Origin: JASJHI01 sp965371355 | Lineage (GTDB): Bacteria > Actinomycetota > Acidimicrobiia > Acidimicrobiales > Ilumatobacteraceae | DNA length: 29,651 nt | Direction: 5' to 3' | NCBI GenBank assembly: GCA_965371355.1 | Contig: CBDUYD010000016.1 | Span: 1-29,651, forward strand | Shown here: piece after piece, positions 7,246-13,125 of the stretch | How positions within the stretch are numbered: position 1 is the stretch's first letter | Layout of the letters: each line of letters opens with the position of its first letter | Translations under genes and position numbers: made by a program | Notes under the pieces: model-generated | What the model saw: the letters and a program-made list of their open reading frames with translations, nothing else | Told to the model about the DNA's origin: nothing | The model's database searches: none

Positions 7246-8039
7246 GCCGCCATCACAAGCCGTCGTTGGCGGTCTGGAAGTTCGCCAGCTGCGACGGCTG
7301 CCAGTTGACCCTGCTCGACTGCGAGGACGAACTCCTGGCCGTCGCCGATCGACTCGAGTTGGCGTACTTCCTCGAGGCCTCCAGTGCGACGATCGCGGGT
7401 CCCTACGATCTGTCGTTGGTGGAGGGTTCGATCACGACACCCGAAGACGTCGAACGGATCCAGGAGGTGCGCAGCCAGTCGCGGTTCCTGGTCACCATCG
7501 GGGCGTGTGCCACCGCCGGTGGGATTCAGGCGCTGCGCAACTTCGGCGACGTAGAGGAGTTGATGCGGATCGTCTACGCCACGCCATCCTTCCTCTCCAC
7601 CCTCGACACGTCTACCCCCATCTCGGACCATGTCGATGTCGACTTCGAGCTCCGGGGATGTCCGATAGATCGGCGCCAGTTGCTCGAGGTGATCAGCGCC
7701 TACCTCGTCGGGCGGGCGCCGGTCATCCCGTCACACAGCGTGTGTGTCGAGTGCAAACAGAGGGGCAATGTCTGCACGATGGTGGCCCACGGCACGCCAT
7801 GCCTCGGCCCCGTCACCCAAGCCGGATGCGGGGCACTCTGTCCCACCTTCAATCGCGGCTGCTATGGCTGTTTCGGGCCGGCGGAAACCCCGAACACCGC
7901 AGCGATGGCGGCCGCGCTGACGGCACAGGGGATGAGCGTCGAACAGATTGCGCGGCTGTTCCACACCTTCAACGCCTGGTCCGAGCCGTTCCGCAATGTG
8001 CCCGTGCCCGTCGACTCACCGCGACGGAGAACGCGATGA
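7242..8039 (+). CDS. hyhS: Group 3b [NiFe] hydrogenase small subunit
   Basis: A 265-residue electron-transfer subunit homologous to the 20 kDa subunit of complex I. The proximal 4Fe-4S ligands are Cys17 and Cys20 (ASCDGCQLTLLDC), Cys89 (TIGACATAGG) and Cys140 (LRGCPID). Further clusters are served by Cys168/171/178/187 and Cys196/200/207/210 (CGALCPTFNRGCYGCFGPAE). There is no twin-arginine signal peptide, so it is cytosolic, as expected for group 3. It overlaps the gamma and large subunit genes by 4 nt on each side (ATGA). All expected ligands are present, so nothing in the sequence suggests inactivation. Confidence 0.93.
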   Translation: MSRHHKPSLAVWKFASCDGCQLTLLDCEDELLAVADRLELAYFLEASSATIAGPYDLSLVEGSITTPEDVERIQEVRSQSRFLVTIGACATAGGIQALRNFGDVEELMRIVYATPSFLSTLDTSTPISDHVDVDFELRGCPIDRRQLLEVISAYLVGRAPVIPSHSVCVECKQRGNVCTMVAHGTPCLGPVTQAGCGALCPTFNRGCYGCFGPAETPNTAAMAAALTAQGMSVEQIARLFHTFNAWSEPFRNVPVPVDSPRRRTR

Positions 8040-9340
8040 CCCACCGTGCAACCGGCAGCCGTGCCCTGTCCACGGGCGCGCTCGCCCGGGTCGAGGGCGA
8101 GGGCGCCATGCGCATAGAGGTACGTGACGGCGAGTTGATCGACGTGCAACTCAACATCTACGAGCCGCCCCGGTTCTTCGAAGGGTTTCTGCGCGGCCGT
8201 AACTACACCGAACCGCCCGATATCACCGCTCGGATCTGCGGTATCTGCCCGGTCGCCTATCAGATGAGCGCGTGCGCGGCGATCGAGGATGCGCTGGGAG
8301 TCTCGGTCGACGGCCCGCTGCGGGCACTGCGACGGTTGCTCTACTGCGGCGAGTGGATCGAGAGTCACACCCTCCACATCCACTTCCTCCACGCTCCCGA
8401 TTTCCTGGGATACGACAGCGCGATCGACATGGCCGCCGATCATCGTGGCGTCGTCGAGCGAGGTCTCGAGGTGAAGAAGATCGGCAACGAGATCCTCGAG
8501 ACGATCGGCGGCCGGGCGATTCATCCGGTGAACGTGAAGGTTGGCGGCTTCTATCGCGTACCGCCCCGGCGCGAGCTGGAACCACTCCGGGCAAGGCTCG
8601 AACGGGGACGCGATCTCGCTCTCGAAGTGGTCCGCTTCGTTGCCGGATTCGACTTCCCCGATCAGGAGATGGGCTACGAGTTCGTCTCGCTCTCCCACCC
8701 GCTCGAGTACCCGATGATGGGTGATCGGATCGCGTCCGATCACGGTCTCGACATCGATGCCTCGGCCTTTCTCGACCACGTCGAGGAGAGCCACGTCGCC
8801 CATTCGACGGCGCTGCACGCGCGGATTCTCGAGCGCGGCGACTACCTCGTCGGCCCCCTCGCCCGGTACAGCCTCAACGCCGCCGAACTCGCTCCCGCGG
8901 CGGCGGCTGCGGCGGCCGCCGCCGGGCTCGGATCGAGCTGTCGCAATCCCTTCCAGAGCATCGTCGTGCGGGCTGTCGAGGTCGTCCACGCGTTCGAGAC
9001 AGGGCTCGCGCTGATCGATGAATACGAACAGCCGGATCGGCCCGACGTCGAGATCGAACCCCGGGCCGGGGTGGGCCACGGTGTCACAGAAGCGCCGCGC
9101 GGGCTGCTCTACCACCGCTACGAGATCGACGAAGCCGGACTCATCGCCGATGCGGTGATCATCCCGCCGACATCTCAGAACCAGGCCACCATCGAGCACG
9201 ACCTCTGGCATTACGTCGAACGCCACCTCGACCTCGACGACGACGAGTTGCGTCGCCGGGCCGAGGTCACCATTCGCAACCACGACCCGTGCATCAGTTG
9301 CGCCACCCACTTTCTCGATCTCACCGTCGTGCGCTCGTGA
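8036..9340 (+). CDS. hyhL: Group 3b [NiFe] hydrogenase large (catalytic) subunit
   Basis: A 434-residue catalytic subunit that splits or makes H2 at a Ni-Fe(CN)2CO centre. The L1 motif is RICGICPVAYQMSA, with Cys68 and Cys71. The L2 motif is DPCISCATHF, with Cys419, Cys422 and His425. The nine residues after His425 are the expected C-terminal peptide removed by the maturation protease encoded immediately downstream. The L1 form with VAYQ in place of a histidine-containing spacer, together with the gene order, places it in the NADP-linked group 3b. An alanine run at about 288-296 lies in a helix before GLGSSCRNPFQSI and is not disruptive. It depends on Hyp proteins, which are largely destroyed in this locus. 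Confidence 0.95.
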   Translation: MTHRATGSRALSTGALARVEGEGAMRIEVRDGELIDVQLNIYEPPRFFEGFLRGRNYTEPPDITARICGICPVAYQMSACAAIEDALGVSVDGPLRALRRLLYCGEWIESHTLHIHFLHAPDFLGYDSAIDMAADHRGVVERGLEVKKIGNEILETIGGRAIHPVNVKVGGFYRVPPRRELEPLRARLERGRDLALEVVRFVAGFDFPDQEMGYEFVSLSHPLEYPMMGDRIASDHGLDIDASAFLDHVEESHVAHSTALHARILERGDYLVGPLARYSLNAAELAPAAAAAAAAAGLGSSCRNPFQSIVVRAVEVVHAFETGLALIDEYEQPDRPDVEIEPRAGVGHGVTEAPRGLLYHRYEIDEAGLIADAVIIPPTSQNQATIEHDLWHYVERHLDLDDDELRRRAEVTIRNHDPCISCATHFLDLTVVRS

Positions 9341-9810
9341 TGGTGCAGCACACGGCGCCCCTCGTGATCATCGGCATCGGCAATCCCATGCGTCGTGACG
9401 ATGGAATCGGCCCCGCCGCGGTCGCCTGCCTCGAGCGGACCGAATTCGCCGGTGCCGGTCCTGAGTTGCTGACGCTCGGGGGCGAACCCACAGGCCTGCT
9501 CGAGGCATGGCACGACCGACGGCGGACCATCGTGATCGACGCGGCGCGTTCCGACGCCACCGCCGGAACGATTCACCGGGTGGAGGTCGGCACCGACCCC
9601 CTCCCGCCGTGGGCCGCCGGCAGCAGCAGCCACAGCGCCGGCCTGGCCGAAGCGGTGGCGCTCGGGCGGGCCCTCGACCGGTTGCCGGAGCAACTCGTCG
9701 TGTTCGGGGTGGAGACCGCAGACGTCTCCCTCGGTGAAGGGCTCTCCAGCGAGGTGAGGGCCGCCCTGCCCTCCCTGGTCCGCCAAGTCGTGGGCGAGGC
9801 GCGACGATGA
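9340..9810 (+). CDS. Hydrogenase maturation endopeptidase (HycI/HybD family)
   Basis: A 156-residue metal-binding protease that trims the C-terminal peptide of the large subunit after nickel insertion. The N-terminus shows the family signature IIGIGNPMRRDDGIGPAA. The residues corresponding to the nickel-probing site of HybD are Asp21, Asp67 (VIDAARSD) and His98 (SSSHSAGL). It starts with an ATG whose A is the last base of the large-subunit stop. A GTG three bases earlier is an alternative start. Its stop overlaps the next start as ATGA. It looks intact. Confidence 0.88.
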   Translation: MVQHTAPLVIIGIGNPMRRDDGIGPAAVACLERTEFAGAGPELLTLGGEPTGLLEAWHDRRRTIVIDAARSDATAGTIHRVEVGTDPLPPWAAGSSSHSAGLAEAVALGRALDRLPEQLVVFGVETADVSLGEGLSSEVRAALPSLVRQVVGEARR

Positions 9811-10080
9811 CCGAAACCGTCCGTCGCCGGTTGGAGCAACGCCTCCGGGACGAACCTCCACCGCTGGCGCGGGTCGAGTCGGTCGAGGTCACGGGACTGC
9901 CATGCACCTGCGACCCCGGCTTTCGCCTCGCTTCGAGCACCCGAGACAGCGGTGGCCCGGGACAGGCCCTTCGCCATGATGGTCGCCGACATCGAAGCGG
10001 CCCGCCGCCCGTGTCGGACGGCGAACGGGCAGGTCATGGTCGCCGCTGACCGAACCGGGAGGGAACGGATATGTGCGTAG
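9807..10080 (+). pseudogene. hypF: Collapsed remnant of hypF (carbamoyltransferase for the hydrogenase CN ligands)
   Basis: HypF is normally about 750 residues. Here only short pieces survive, in the correct order, within 274 bp. An N-terminal piece MTETVRRRLE (9807-9836) looks like the strand before the acylphosphatase GVVQGVGFRPF motif, which is missing. It runs into RLRDEPPPLARVESVEV, the end of the acylphosphatase domain, and PGFRL (to about 9930). In a different frame, RDRPFAMMVADIEAARRPC (9961-10017) matches the YrdC-like domain KPFAVMV region. It is followed directly by GQVMVAADR (from about 10030), resembling the extreme C-terminus of HypF. The zinc fingers and the kinase-like carbamoyltransferase domain are gone. 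The frame opened at 9807 ends at 10049; the second ends at 10080, overlapping hypC. Confidence 0.75.
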
Positions 10081-10325
10081 GAGTGCCGGGGCGAATCATC
10101 GACACCCACGACGATCGCGGTACACCGATGGCGGTCGTCGACTTCGGGGGCGTGACCAAGGGCATCTGCCTGGCCTTCACGCCCGACGCAGGGATCGGGG
10201 AGTATGTCCTCATCCACGCCGGGGTTGCCATCGCGGTTCTCGACGAGCGGGCAGCGCAGGCATCGCTCGACCTCTTCGAGGAGATCGGCATCCTCGACCC
10301 GAATTCAGACCGGACCTCACCATGA
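10071..10325 (+). CDS. hypC: Hydrogenase assembly chaperone HypC/HupF
   Basis: An 84-residue chaperone starting MCVGVPGRII. The invariant Cys2 after Met1 carries the Fe(CN)2CO intermediate with HypD and also contacts the large subunit. The rest (MAVVDFGGVTKGICLAF, then GEYVLIHAGVAIAVLD) follows the small beta-barrel of HypC, and the C-terminal helix ASLDLFEEI is typical. A GGGAGGGA purine run at 10056-10063 is a good Shine-Dalgarno site. The gene is intact, but its upstream neighbour hypF and downstream partner hypD (start overlapping as ATGA) are not. Confidence 0.92.
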   Translation: MCVGVPGRIIDTHDDRGTPMAVVDFGGVTKGICLAFTPDAGIGEYVLIHAGVAIAVLDERAAQASLDLFEEIGILDPNSDRTSP

Positions 10326-10483
10326 AATACCTGAGCGAATTCTCCGGCCCGGATCTGGTCGACCGACGGCTCGCCGACATCGCCGACACGGTCACCCGGC
10401 CGTGGGCGATCATGGGGGTCTGTGGCAGCGCGAAGAGCGCGGGACATACGGGCGATGAGCGGCGACGGGGTTCAAACGTGTGA
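10322..10483 (+). pseudogene. hypD: Truncated 5' end of hypD
   Basis: The first 35 codons (10322-10426) match the N-terminus of HypD: MKYLSEFSGPDLVDRRLADI, then VTRPWAIMGVCG. HypD continues at this point with GGQTHS and about 330 more residues, including its essential 4Fe-4S cluster and redox cysteines. Here the frame instead reads SAKSAGHTGDERRRGSNV and stops at 10483. The break comes just before sequence encoding the C-terminus of an ISL3-type transposase. The ATG overlaps the hypC stop, as in an intact hyp operon. The product could not function as HypD. Confidence 0.85.
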
Positions 10484-10601
10484 AACGGGTCGCGTTCGGG
10501 ATGGTCAATCTTCGGAACCACAGAATCCGGTCACTGCTCTACGCCGGCAAGCCCAACTGCTCACTCCTCTACCCGTGACCGCACCCGGAAATCCGAAGAG
10601 C
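10459..10601 (+). mobile_element. ISL3-family insertion sequence remnant (3' end of transposase plus terminal repeat)
   Basis: The frame from 10459 to 10578 reads TGFKRVKRVAFGMVNLRNHR, then IRSLLYAGKPNCSLLYP and a stop. This is the characteristic C-terminus of ISL3 (IS204/IS1096-type) transposases, usually ending ...RVKRVAFGF..YRIR.LLYAGKPNWDLL. The sequence 10583-10601, whose complement begins GCTCTTCGGATTTCC, resembles an ISL3 terminal inverted repeat (GGCTCTTC...). The catalytic DDE part and the other end are missing. The element abuts the point where hypD is cut. The simplest reading is an IS insertion in or beyond hypD, followed by a deletion that removed most of hypD, the rest of the hyp genes and most of the IS. 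Confidence 0.75.
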
Positions 10602-10737
10602 AACGTCAACCGGAGGCGTTCCCGCCGCGTCGGCCAACGCCCCCCATTGGGGATCCGTCCGATGGGGGATCCCCTGTCGGCCGGCTCATCGCCGAGCGCA
10701 GCGGGAGTCGCTCAGCGCTGCCGTGGCGCCGTGTCGC
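10602..10737. other. Non-coding stretch beyond the IS end
   Basis: I see no credible gene here. It contains a repeated GGGGATCC-type motif on either side of 10650 and a weak GC-rich hairpin near 10690-10725 that could terminate the minus-strand gene starting at 11067. Confidence 0.4.
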
Positions 10738-11067
10738 TCATGGCTCGGCGACGATCCAGCCGCGACACTGCAGCTCCGCGGCGAGCAGTTCGGACGAGAC
10801 GTCCCGCAACGCTCTCTCGGCAGCGGACGGGCGTATCGCACTCGTTGGCGGAGGCGGTGGGCTCTCGTTGTTCGCCGCTTCTTCCAGCTGTTCGATATAG
10901 GCGTCCACCTCGTCCCGGGTGAACTTGCCACCGGCTTGGCGCTGCGTGAATCCCATTGGCCCGCGGGCATCACGGAAGTCGGTGTGGCCGGCATCATGGA
11001 GCAGCGCGAGCAGCTCGCGAACCTTGTTCGCAGGGGCGGGTGGGCCTGACTGCTGACCGAATGCCAT
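10738..11067 (-). CDS. Conserved hypothetical protein with a TDFRDARGPMGFTQRQ motif
   Basis: A 109-residue soluble protein. The N-terminal half (KVRELLALLHDAGHTDFRDA, then GPMGFTQRQAGGKFTRDEVD) looks like a small helical domain. A proline-rich linker (SPPPPPTS) follows, then a C-terminal helix ending SSELLAAELQCRGWIVAEP. I recall similar actinobacterial proteins of unknown function but cannot name a family. The ATG at 11067 begins MAFGQQSG, the likely true start. The frame stays open to 11271, but that part has no recognisable content. It lies between the IS remnant and a toxin-antitoxin pair, so it may belong to the accessory region. Confidence 0.6.
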   Translation of the reverse strand: MAFGQQSGPPAPANKVRELLALLHDAGHTDFRDARGPMGFTQRQAGGKFTRDEVDAYIEQLEEAANNESPPPPPTSAIRPSAAERALRDVSSELLAAELQCRGWIVAEP

Positions 11068-11322
11068 GCCCGACAGTCTCACATCTCGCGGCATCGGCGT
11101 CGGGATGTCACCCTGGGAGACTCCGCCAGCGGTCAAGATCGGAGCTCCGTCGAGATGGTGAGGCGTCACGAGGGCGTTGTCGCCGACGACCATGCGGCCG
11201 CGCACCGACTGCATGACGAACGCCGCTCGGACGGTTCTCAGCGCTGTCAGTGGCCCAGATCGACGACCCATGGGCGTCCGGTTGTCGATCCCCCATCCGA
11301 CGCGCTTCCCCGGTTGGCGAGG
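11068..11322. other. Gap between the hypothetical gene and vapC
   Basis: About 255 bp without a supported gene. The minus frame is open from 11271 to 11068 but shows no domain. No clear promoter or terminator was identified. Confidence 0.4.
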
Positions 11323-11721
11323 TCACTGTGTCGATGCGGCGTGAGTGCTGAGGTTCGTATGTCTTGCGAGGACGGTGAAGTCCGTGTCGGCGTGCAGGAT
11401 CTCGGCACCCGCTCTGATCGCCACCGCGGCGATGAGGCAGTCGATGAGCTTGCGGACGGTTTCGCCACGAACGCGACACGCGCGGTAGAGCGCAGCCGCA
11501 GCGTCATAGTCGGCCGGCGTGGTCGGCAGCATCGTGGCCCGGCCGAGCAGTCCGCGAAGCTGTGCGAGATGGTGTTCGTTGCGGGCACCGGCGAGGACTT
11601 CCATCGACACGGGATCGCAGATGGTTAGGTCGTCAGCGATCATGCGGTCGACTGCGTCGCAGGCCGAAGAACCGGTGTCGCGAAGAAACTCGATCCACGC
11701 CGAGGTGTCGACGAGGATCAC
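11323..11721 (-). CDS. vapC: VapC-type PIN-domain ribonuclease toxin
   Basis: A 132-residue PIN nuclease. The four acidic residues of the metal site appear in order: Asp5 (MILVDTSAWIEFL), Glu41 (SMEVLAGA), Asp94 (KLIDCLIAAVAI) and Asp112 (HADTDF). These toxins cut specific RNAs, often tRNAs or the 23S sarcin-ricin loop, when released from their antitoxin. The start overlaps the end of vapB by 4 nt (ATGA), as in a classical type II module. It appears intact. Confidence 0.92.
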   Translation of the reverse strand: MILVDTSAWIEFLRDTGSSACDAVDRMIADDLTICDPVSMEVLAGARNEHHLAQLRGLLGRATMLPTTPADYDAAAALYRACRVRGETVRKLIDCLIAAVAIRAGAEILHADTDFTVLARHTNLSTHAASTQ

Positions 11722-11918
11722 GTTCTGCCCGCACGCATCTCATCGAGATCGCCATCCCACCCGGATCCGCGTAGTGAGCGCGCTTGGTCGACTCCGAGGG
11801 GTTCGCCGGCCAGCCGGCGCAGGGCGAGGTTTACTGCCTCGCGCTTGGTCGTGAGGTGGTAGCGATCCATCACTCGCCGGCAGAGGTCGTCGTCGATATC
11901 AATGTTGGTGCGCGACAT
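11718..11918 (-). CDS. vapB: VapB-type antitoxin
   Basis: A 66-residue antitoxin. The N-terminal MSRTNIDIDDDLCRRVMDRY and TTKREAVNLALRRLAG form a ribbon-helix-helix DNA-binding domain of the VapB type (DUF2191-like). The C-terminal segment (SLRGSGWDGDLDEMRAGR) is the flexible toxin-neutralising tail. The ATG at 11918 is preferred over a GTG at 11936 because TATGTT lies 6 nt upstream and the family starts with a short MxRTxIxID strand. It is first in a vapB-vapC operon and probably autorepresses through the direct repeats at its start. Confidence 0.88.
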   Translation of the reverse strand: MSRTNIDIDDDLCRRVMDRYHLTTKREAVNLALRRLAGEPLGVDQARSLRGSGWDGDLDEMRAGRT

Positions 11919-11934
11919 ACACCCAACATACACC
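11915..11934 (-). promoter_or_regulatory. vapBC promoter with direct-repeat operator
   Basis: On the plus strand ACATACACC occurs at 11915-11923 and again at 11926-11934, 11 bp apart, or one helical turn. On the coding strand the -10 box TATGTT (complement of 11925-11930) lies across this pair, 6 nt from the vapB ATG. Ribbon-helix-helix antitoxins usually bind paired sites like this to repress their operon. Confidence 0.55.
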
Positions 11935-12034
11935 ACTGCCGGGAAGCAGCACGGCCTCGATCTTCTGTAGCCCGCTCTCGGACCCGTGATCGCCTGGGTG
12001 CCTCTCGCGTCGGCCGTCCGTAGGAGGACCCCGC

Positions 12035-12178
12035 AAGACGATCACAAGGGTTCGTCAGGATCCTCTGCTTCTCGACCGCGACCTGGAGGACCCGGCGGAG
12101 CGTGCGGTCGTGGCGATGCACCGATGATGGGGCGATGCCGGCATCGATCTCGTCGTTCAACCAGTTCCCGATAGCCGG
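12035..12178 (-). pseudogene. Tyrosine-recombinase (phage-type integrase) fragment
   Basis: The frame reads DPAIGNWLNDEIDAG, then IAPSSVHRHDRTLRRVLQVA and VEKQRILTNPCDRL. This is the core-binding (SAM-like) domain of actinobacterial tyrosine integrases, normally followed by a catalytic domain with R...HxxR...Y. The frame breaks down right after NPCDRL, and the catalytic domain is missing. A stop at 12200-12202 lies upstream. It sits about 180 bp from the 3' end of tRNA-Cys, the usual position of an integrase gene next to its attachment site, so it is probably the remnant of an excised or decayed integrative element. Confidence 0.75.
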
Positions 12179-12319
12179 ATCCGCGTTTTTCGATGAAGCT
12201 CACGATGGCCTCCGTGCGCTCCGAGAAATGGGGGCGAAATGGGAGTGCTAGGCCGCTTCAGAGGGGTAAGTCAGGGGTTTCAGTAGACGACAGCGGTAAC
12301 ACCCGGCCGAAACGAAAAG

Positions 12320-12354
12320 AACCCCTGAGCAGGGATGATACCTGCTCAGGGGTT
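12320..12354 (-). terminator. Rho-independent terminator of tRNA-Cys
   Basis: A perfect 14-bp stem: AACCCCTGAGCAGG at 12320-12333 pairs with CCTGCTCAGGGGTT at 12341-12354 around a 7-nt loop. On the minus strand it is followed by TCTTTTCGTTTC. The stem begins at the last base of the encoded CCA of tRNA-Cys. Confidence 0.85.
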
Positions 12355-12356
12355 GG

Positions 12357-12428
12357 AGGCGACGGCGGGAATCGAACCCGCGTACACGGCTTTGCAGGCC
12401 GTTGCCTCAGCCACTCGGCCACGTCGCC
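12357..12428 (-). tRNA. tRNA-Cys(GCA)
   Basis: The minus strand folds as a cloverleaf. The acceptor arm is GGCGACG/CGTCGCC, and the D arm is followed by anticodon stem CGGCC-TGCAAA-GCCG with anticodon GCA. The T arm is GCGGGTTCGATTCCCGC and the discriminator is U. A CCA is encoded at 12356-12354. A TATGGT -10 box (complement of 12439-12444) lies 10 nt upstream of the mature 5' end. Its 3' end faces the integrase fragment and the accessory strip. Confidence 0.95.
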
Positions 12429-12484
12429 AGCGATTCGAACCATACTGCACGGCCGGGCGAATCGCTCAGGCCGAACCGGGGACT

Positions 12485-12931
12485 TCAGTCGCCGCGGGAG
12501 CCGGACGGGATTCCGCCAACCGAACCGAGCTGTTCGGGGCCGAGGCAGTTGATCAACAGCTGGCTGTCGAGCCCCGCCTCGCGGTGGATGTGTGCCTCCG
12601 CGTAATCCGGGCTCTCGGTCATCGCGCGGAACGCATCGAGCGACGGATACTCGACGATCGCCACCTGATCCCAGTCGCCTTCGCCGCTCTCGCCGATGAG
12701 GAGGGTGTGCGGGAATCCGACCCAGGCGATGCGCCCGCCGAGGTCGGCGACCATCGGGGCGACCGCTTGGCCGTAGATCGCATACGCCTCGGCACCGGAG
12801 AGGTCGCTGTCGCGGCCATCGGGATACGAGGCGTGGTCCCTGAACTTCAACAGGTTGATCATGTACAGGGTCCCGTCCGGGGCCCCCTCGACGAGGGCGG
12901 CGAGTTGGTCGGGGCGGGGAGCGGTTGCCAT
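12485..12931 (-). CDS. DUF1330-family protein
   Basis: A 148-residue protein with the dimeric alpha/beta-barrel features of DUF1330: TLYMINLLKFRDHASYPDG, a GAEAYAIYGQAVAPMV helix, GGRIAWVGFPH, and VAIVEYPSLDAFRAMTESPDY. The biochemical role of the family is unknown. The start at 12931 (MATAPRPDQL) has a GGAG Shine-Dalgarno 5 nt upstream. The frame extends to 13015, but the extra residues do not look like family sequence. It lies between tRNA-Gly and tRNA-Cys on the same strand. Confidence 0.82.
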   Translation of the reverse strand: MATAPRPDQLAALVEGAPDGTLYMINLLKFRDHASYPDGRDSDLSGAEAYAIYGQAVAPMVADLGGRIAWVGFPHTLLIGESGEGDWDQVAIVEYPSLDAFRAMTESPDYAEAHIHREAGLDSQLLINCLGPEQLGSVGGIPSGSRGD

Positions 12932-12998
12932 CGGATCTCCAAGGGTCGGGGCCGCGCTGTGCACGGTCGGTGGGCACACGGGTTCCGCCACGACCCTG

Positions 12999-13017
12999 AG
13001 ATGCCGGTGAGGCATCT
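12999..13017 (-). terminator. Hairpin directly after tRNA-Gly
   Basis: AGATGCC (12999-13005) and GGCATCT (13011-13017) form a perfect 7-bp stem with a 5-nt loop, beginning at the encoded CCA of tRNA-Gly. There is no U-run after it on the minus strand, so it may be a processing or stabilising hairpin, or a weak terminator. Confidence 0.45.
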
Positions 13018-13019
13018 GG

Positions 13020-13092
13020 AGCGGACGACCGGGATCGAACCGGCGACCTTCACCTTGGCAAGGTGACGCTCTACCAACTGAGCCACGTCCGC
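13020..13092 (-). tRNA. tRNA-Gly(GCC)
   Basis: The minus strand folds as a cloverleaf with acceptor GCGGACG/CGTCCGC, D arm GCTCAGTTGGTAGAGC, anticodon loop TTGCCAA (GCC) and T arm CCGGTTCGATCCCGG. CCA is encoded at 13019-13017. TAGATT (complement of 13103-13108) is a -10 box 10 nt upstream, the same spacing as at tRNA-Cys. Confidence 0.96.
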
Positions 13093-13125
13093 GGGTACCG
13101 GAAATCTAGCAGCGTTCGGTGCGGA

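Noticed and set aside
8895..8925. Poly-alanine insertion disrupting the hydrogenase large subunit
   Set aside because: The run is in a helix before the conserved GLGSSCRNPFQS segment. The frame is intact, and Ala-rich sequence is common at this spot in GC-rich genomes.
7862..9310. A long open frame antisense to the hydrogenase large subunit
   Set aside because: It mirrors a strongly supported gene. High GC keeps antisense frames open, and the product shows no domain.
9807..10049. An 80-residue novel small protein between the protease and hypC
   Set aside because: Its first half matches HypF and its second half is out-of-frame sequence over further HypF-like residues, so it is better read as a pseudogene.
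10461..10468. GGCGACGG matching the tRNA-Cys 3' end as an attachment-site copy
   Set aside because: Only 8 bp match, and the sequence lies inside a coding match to the ISL3 transposase. A match of this length is expected by chance in GC-rich DNA.
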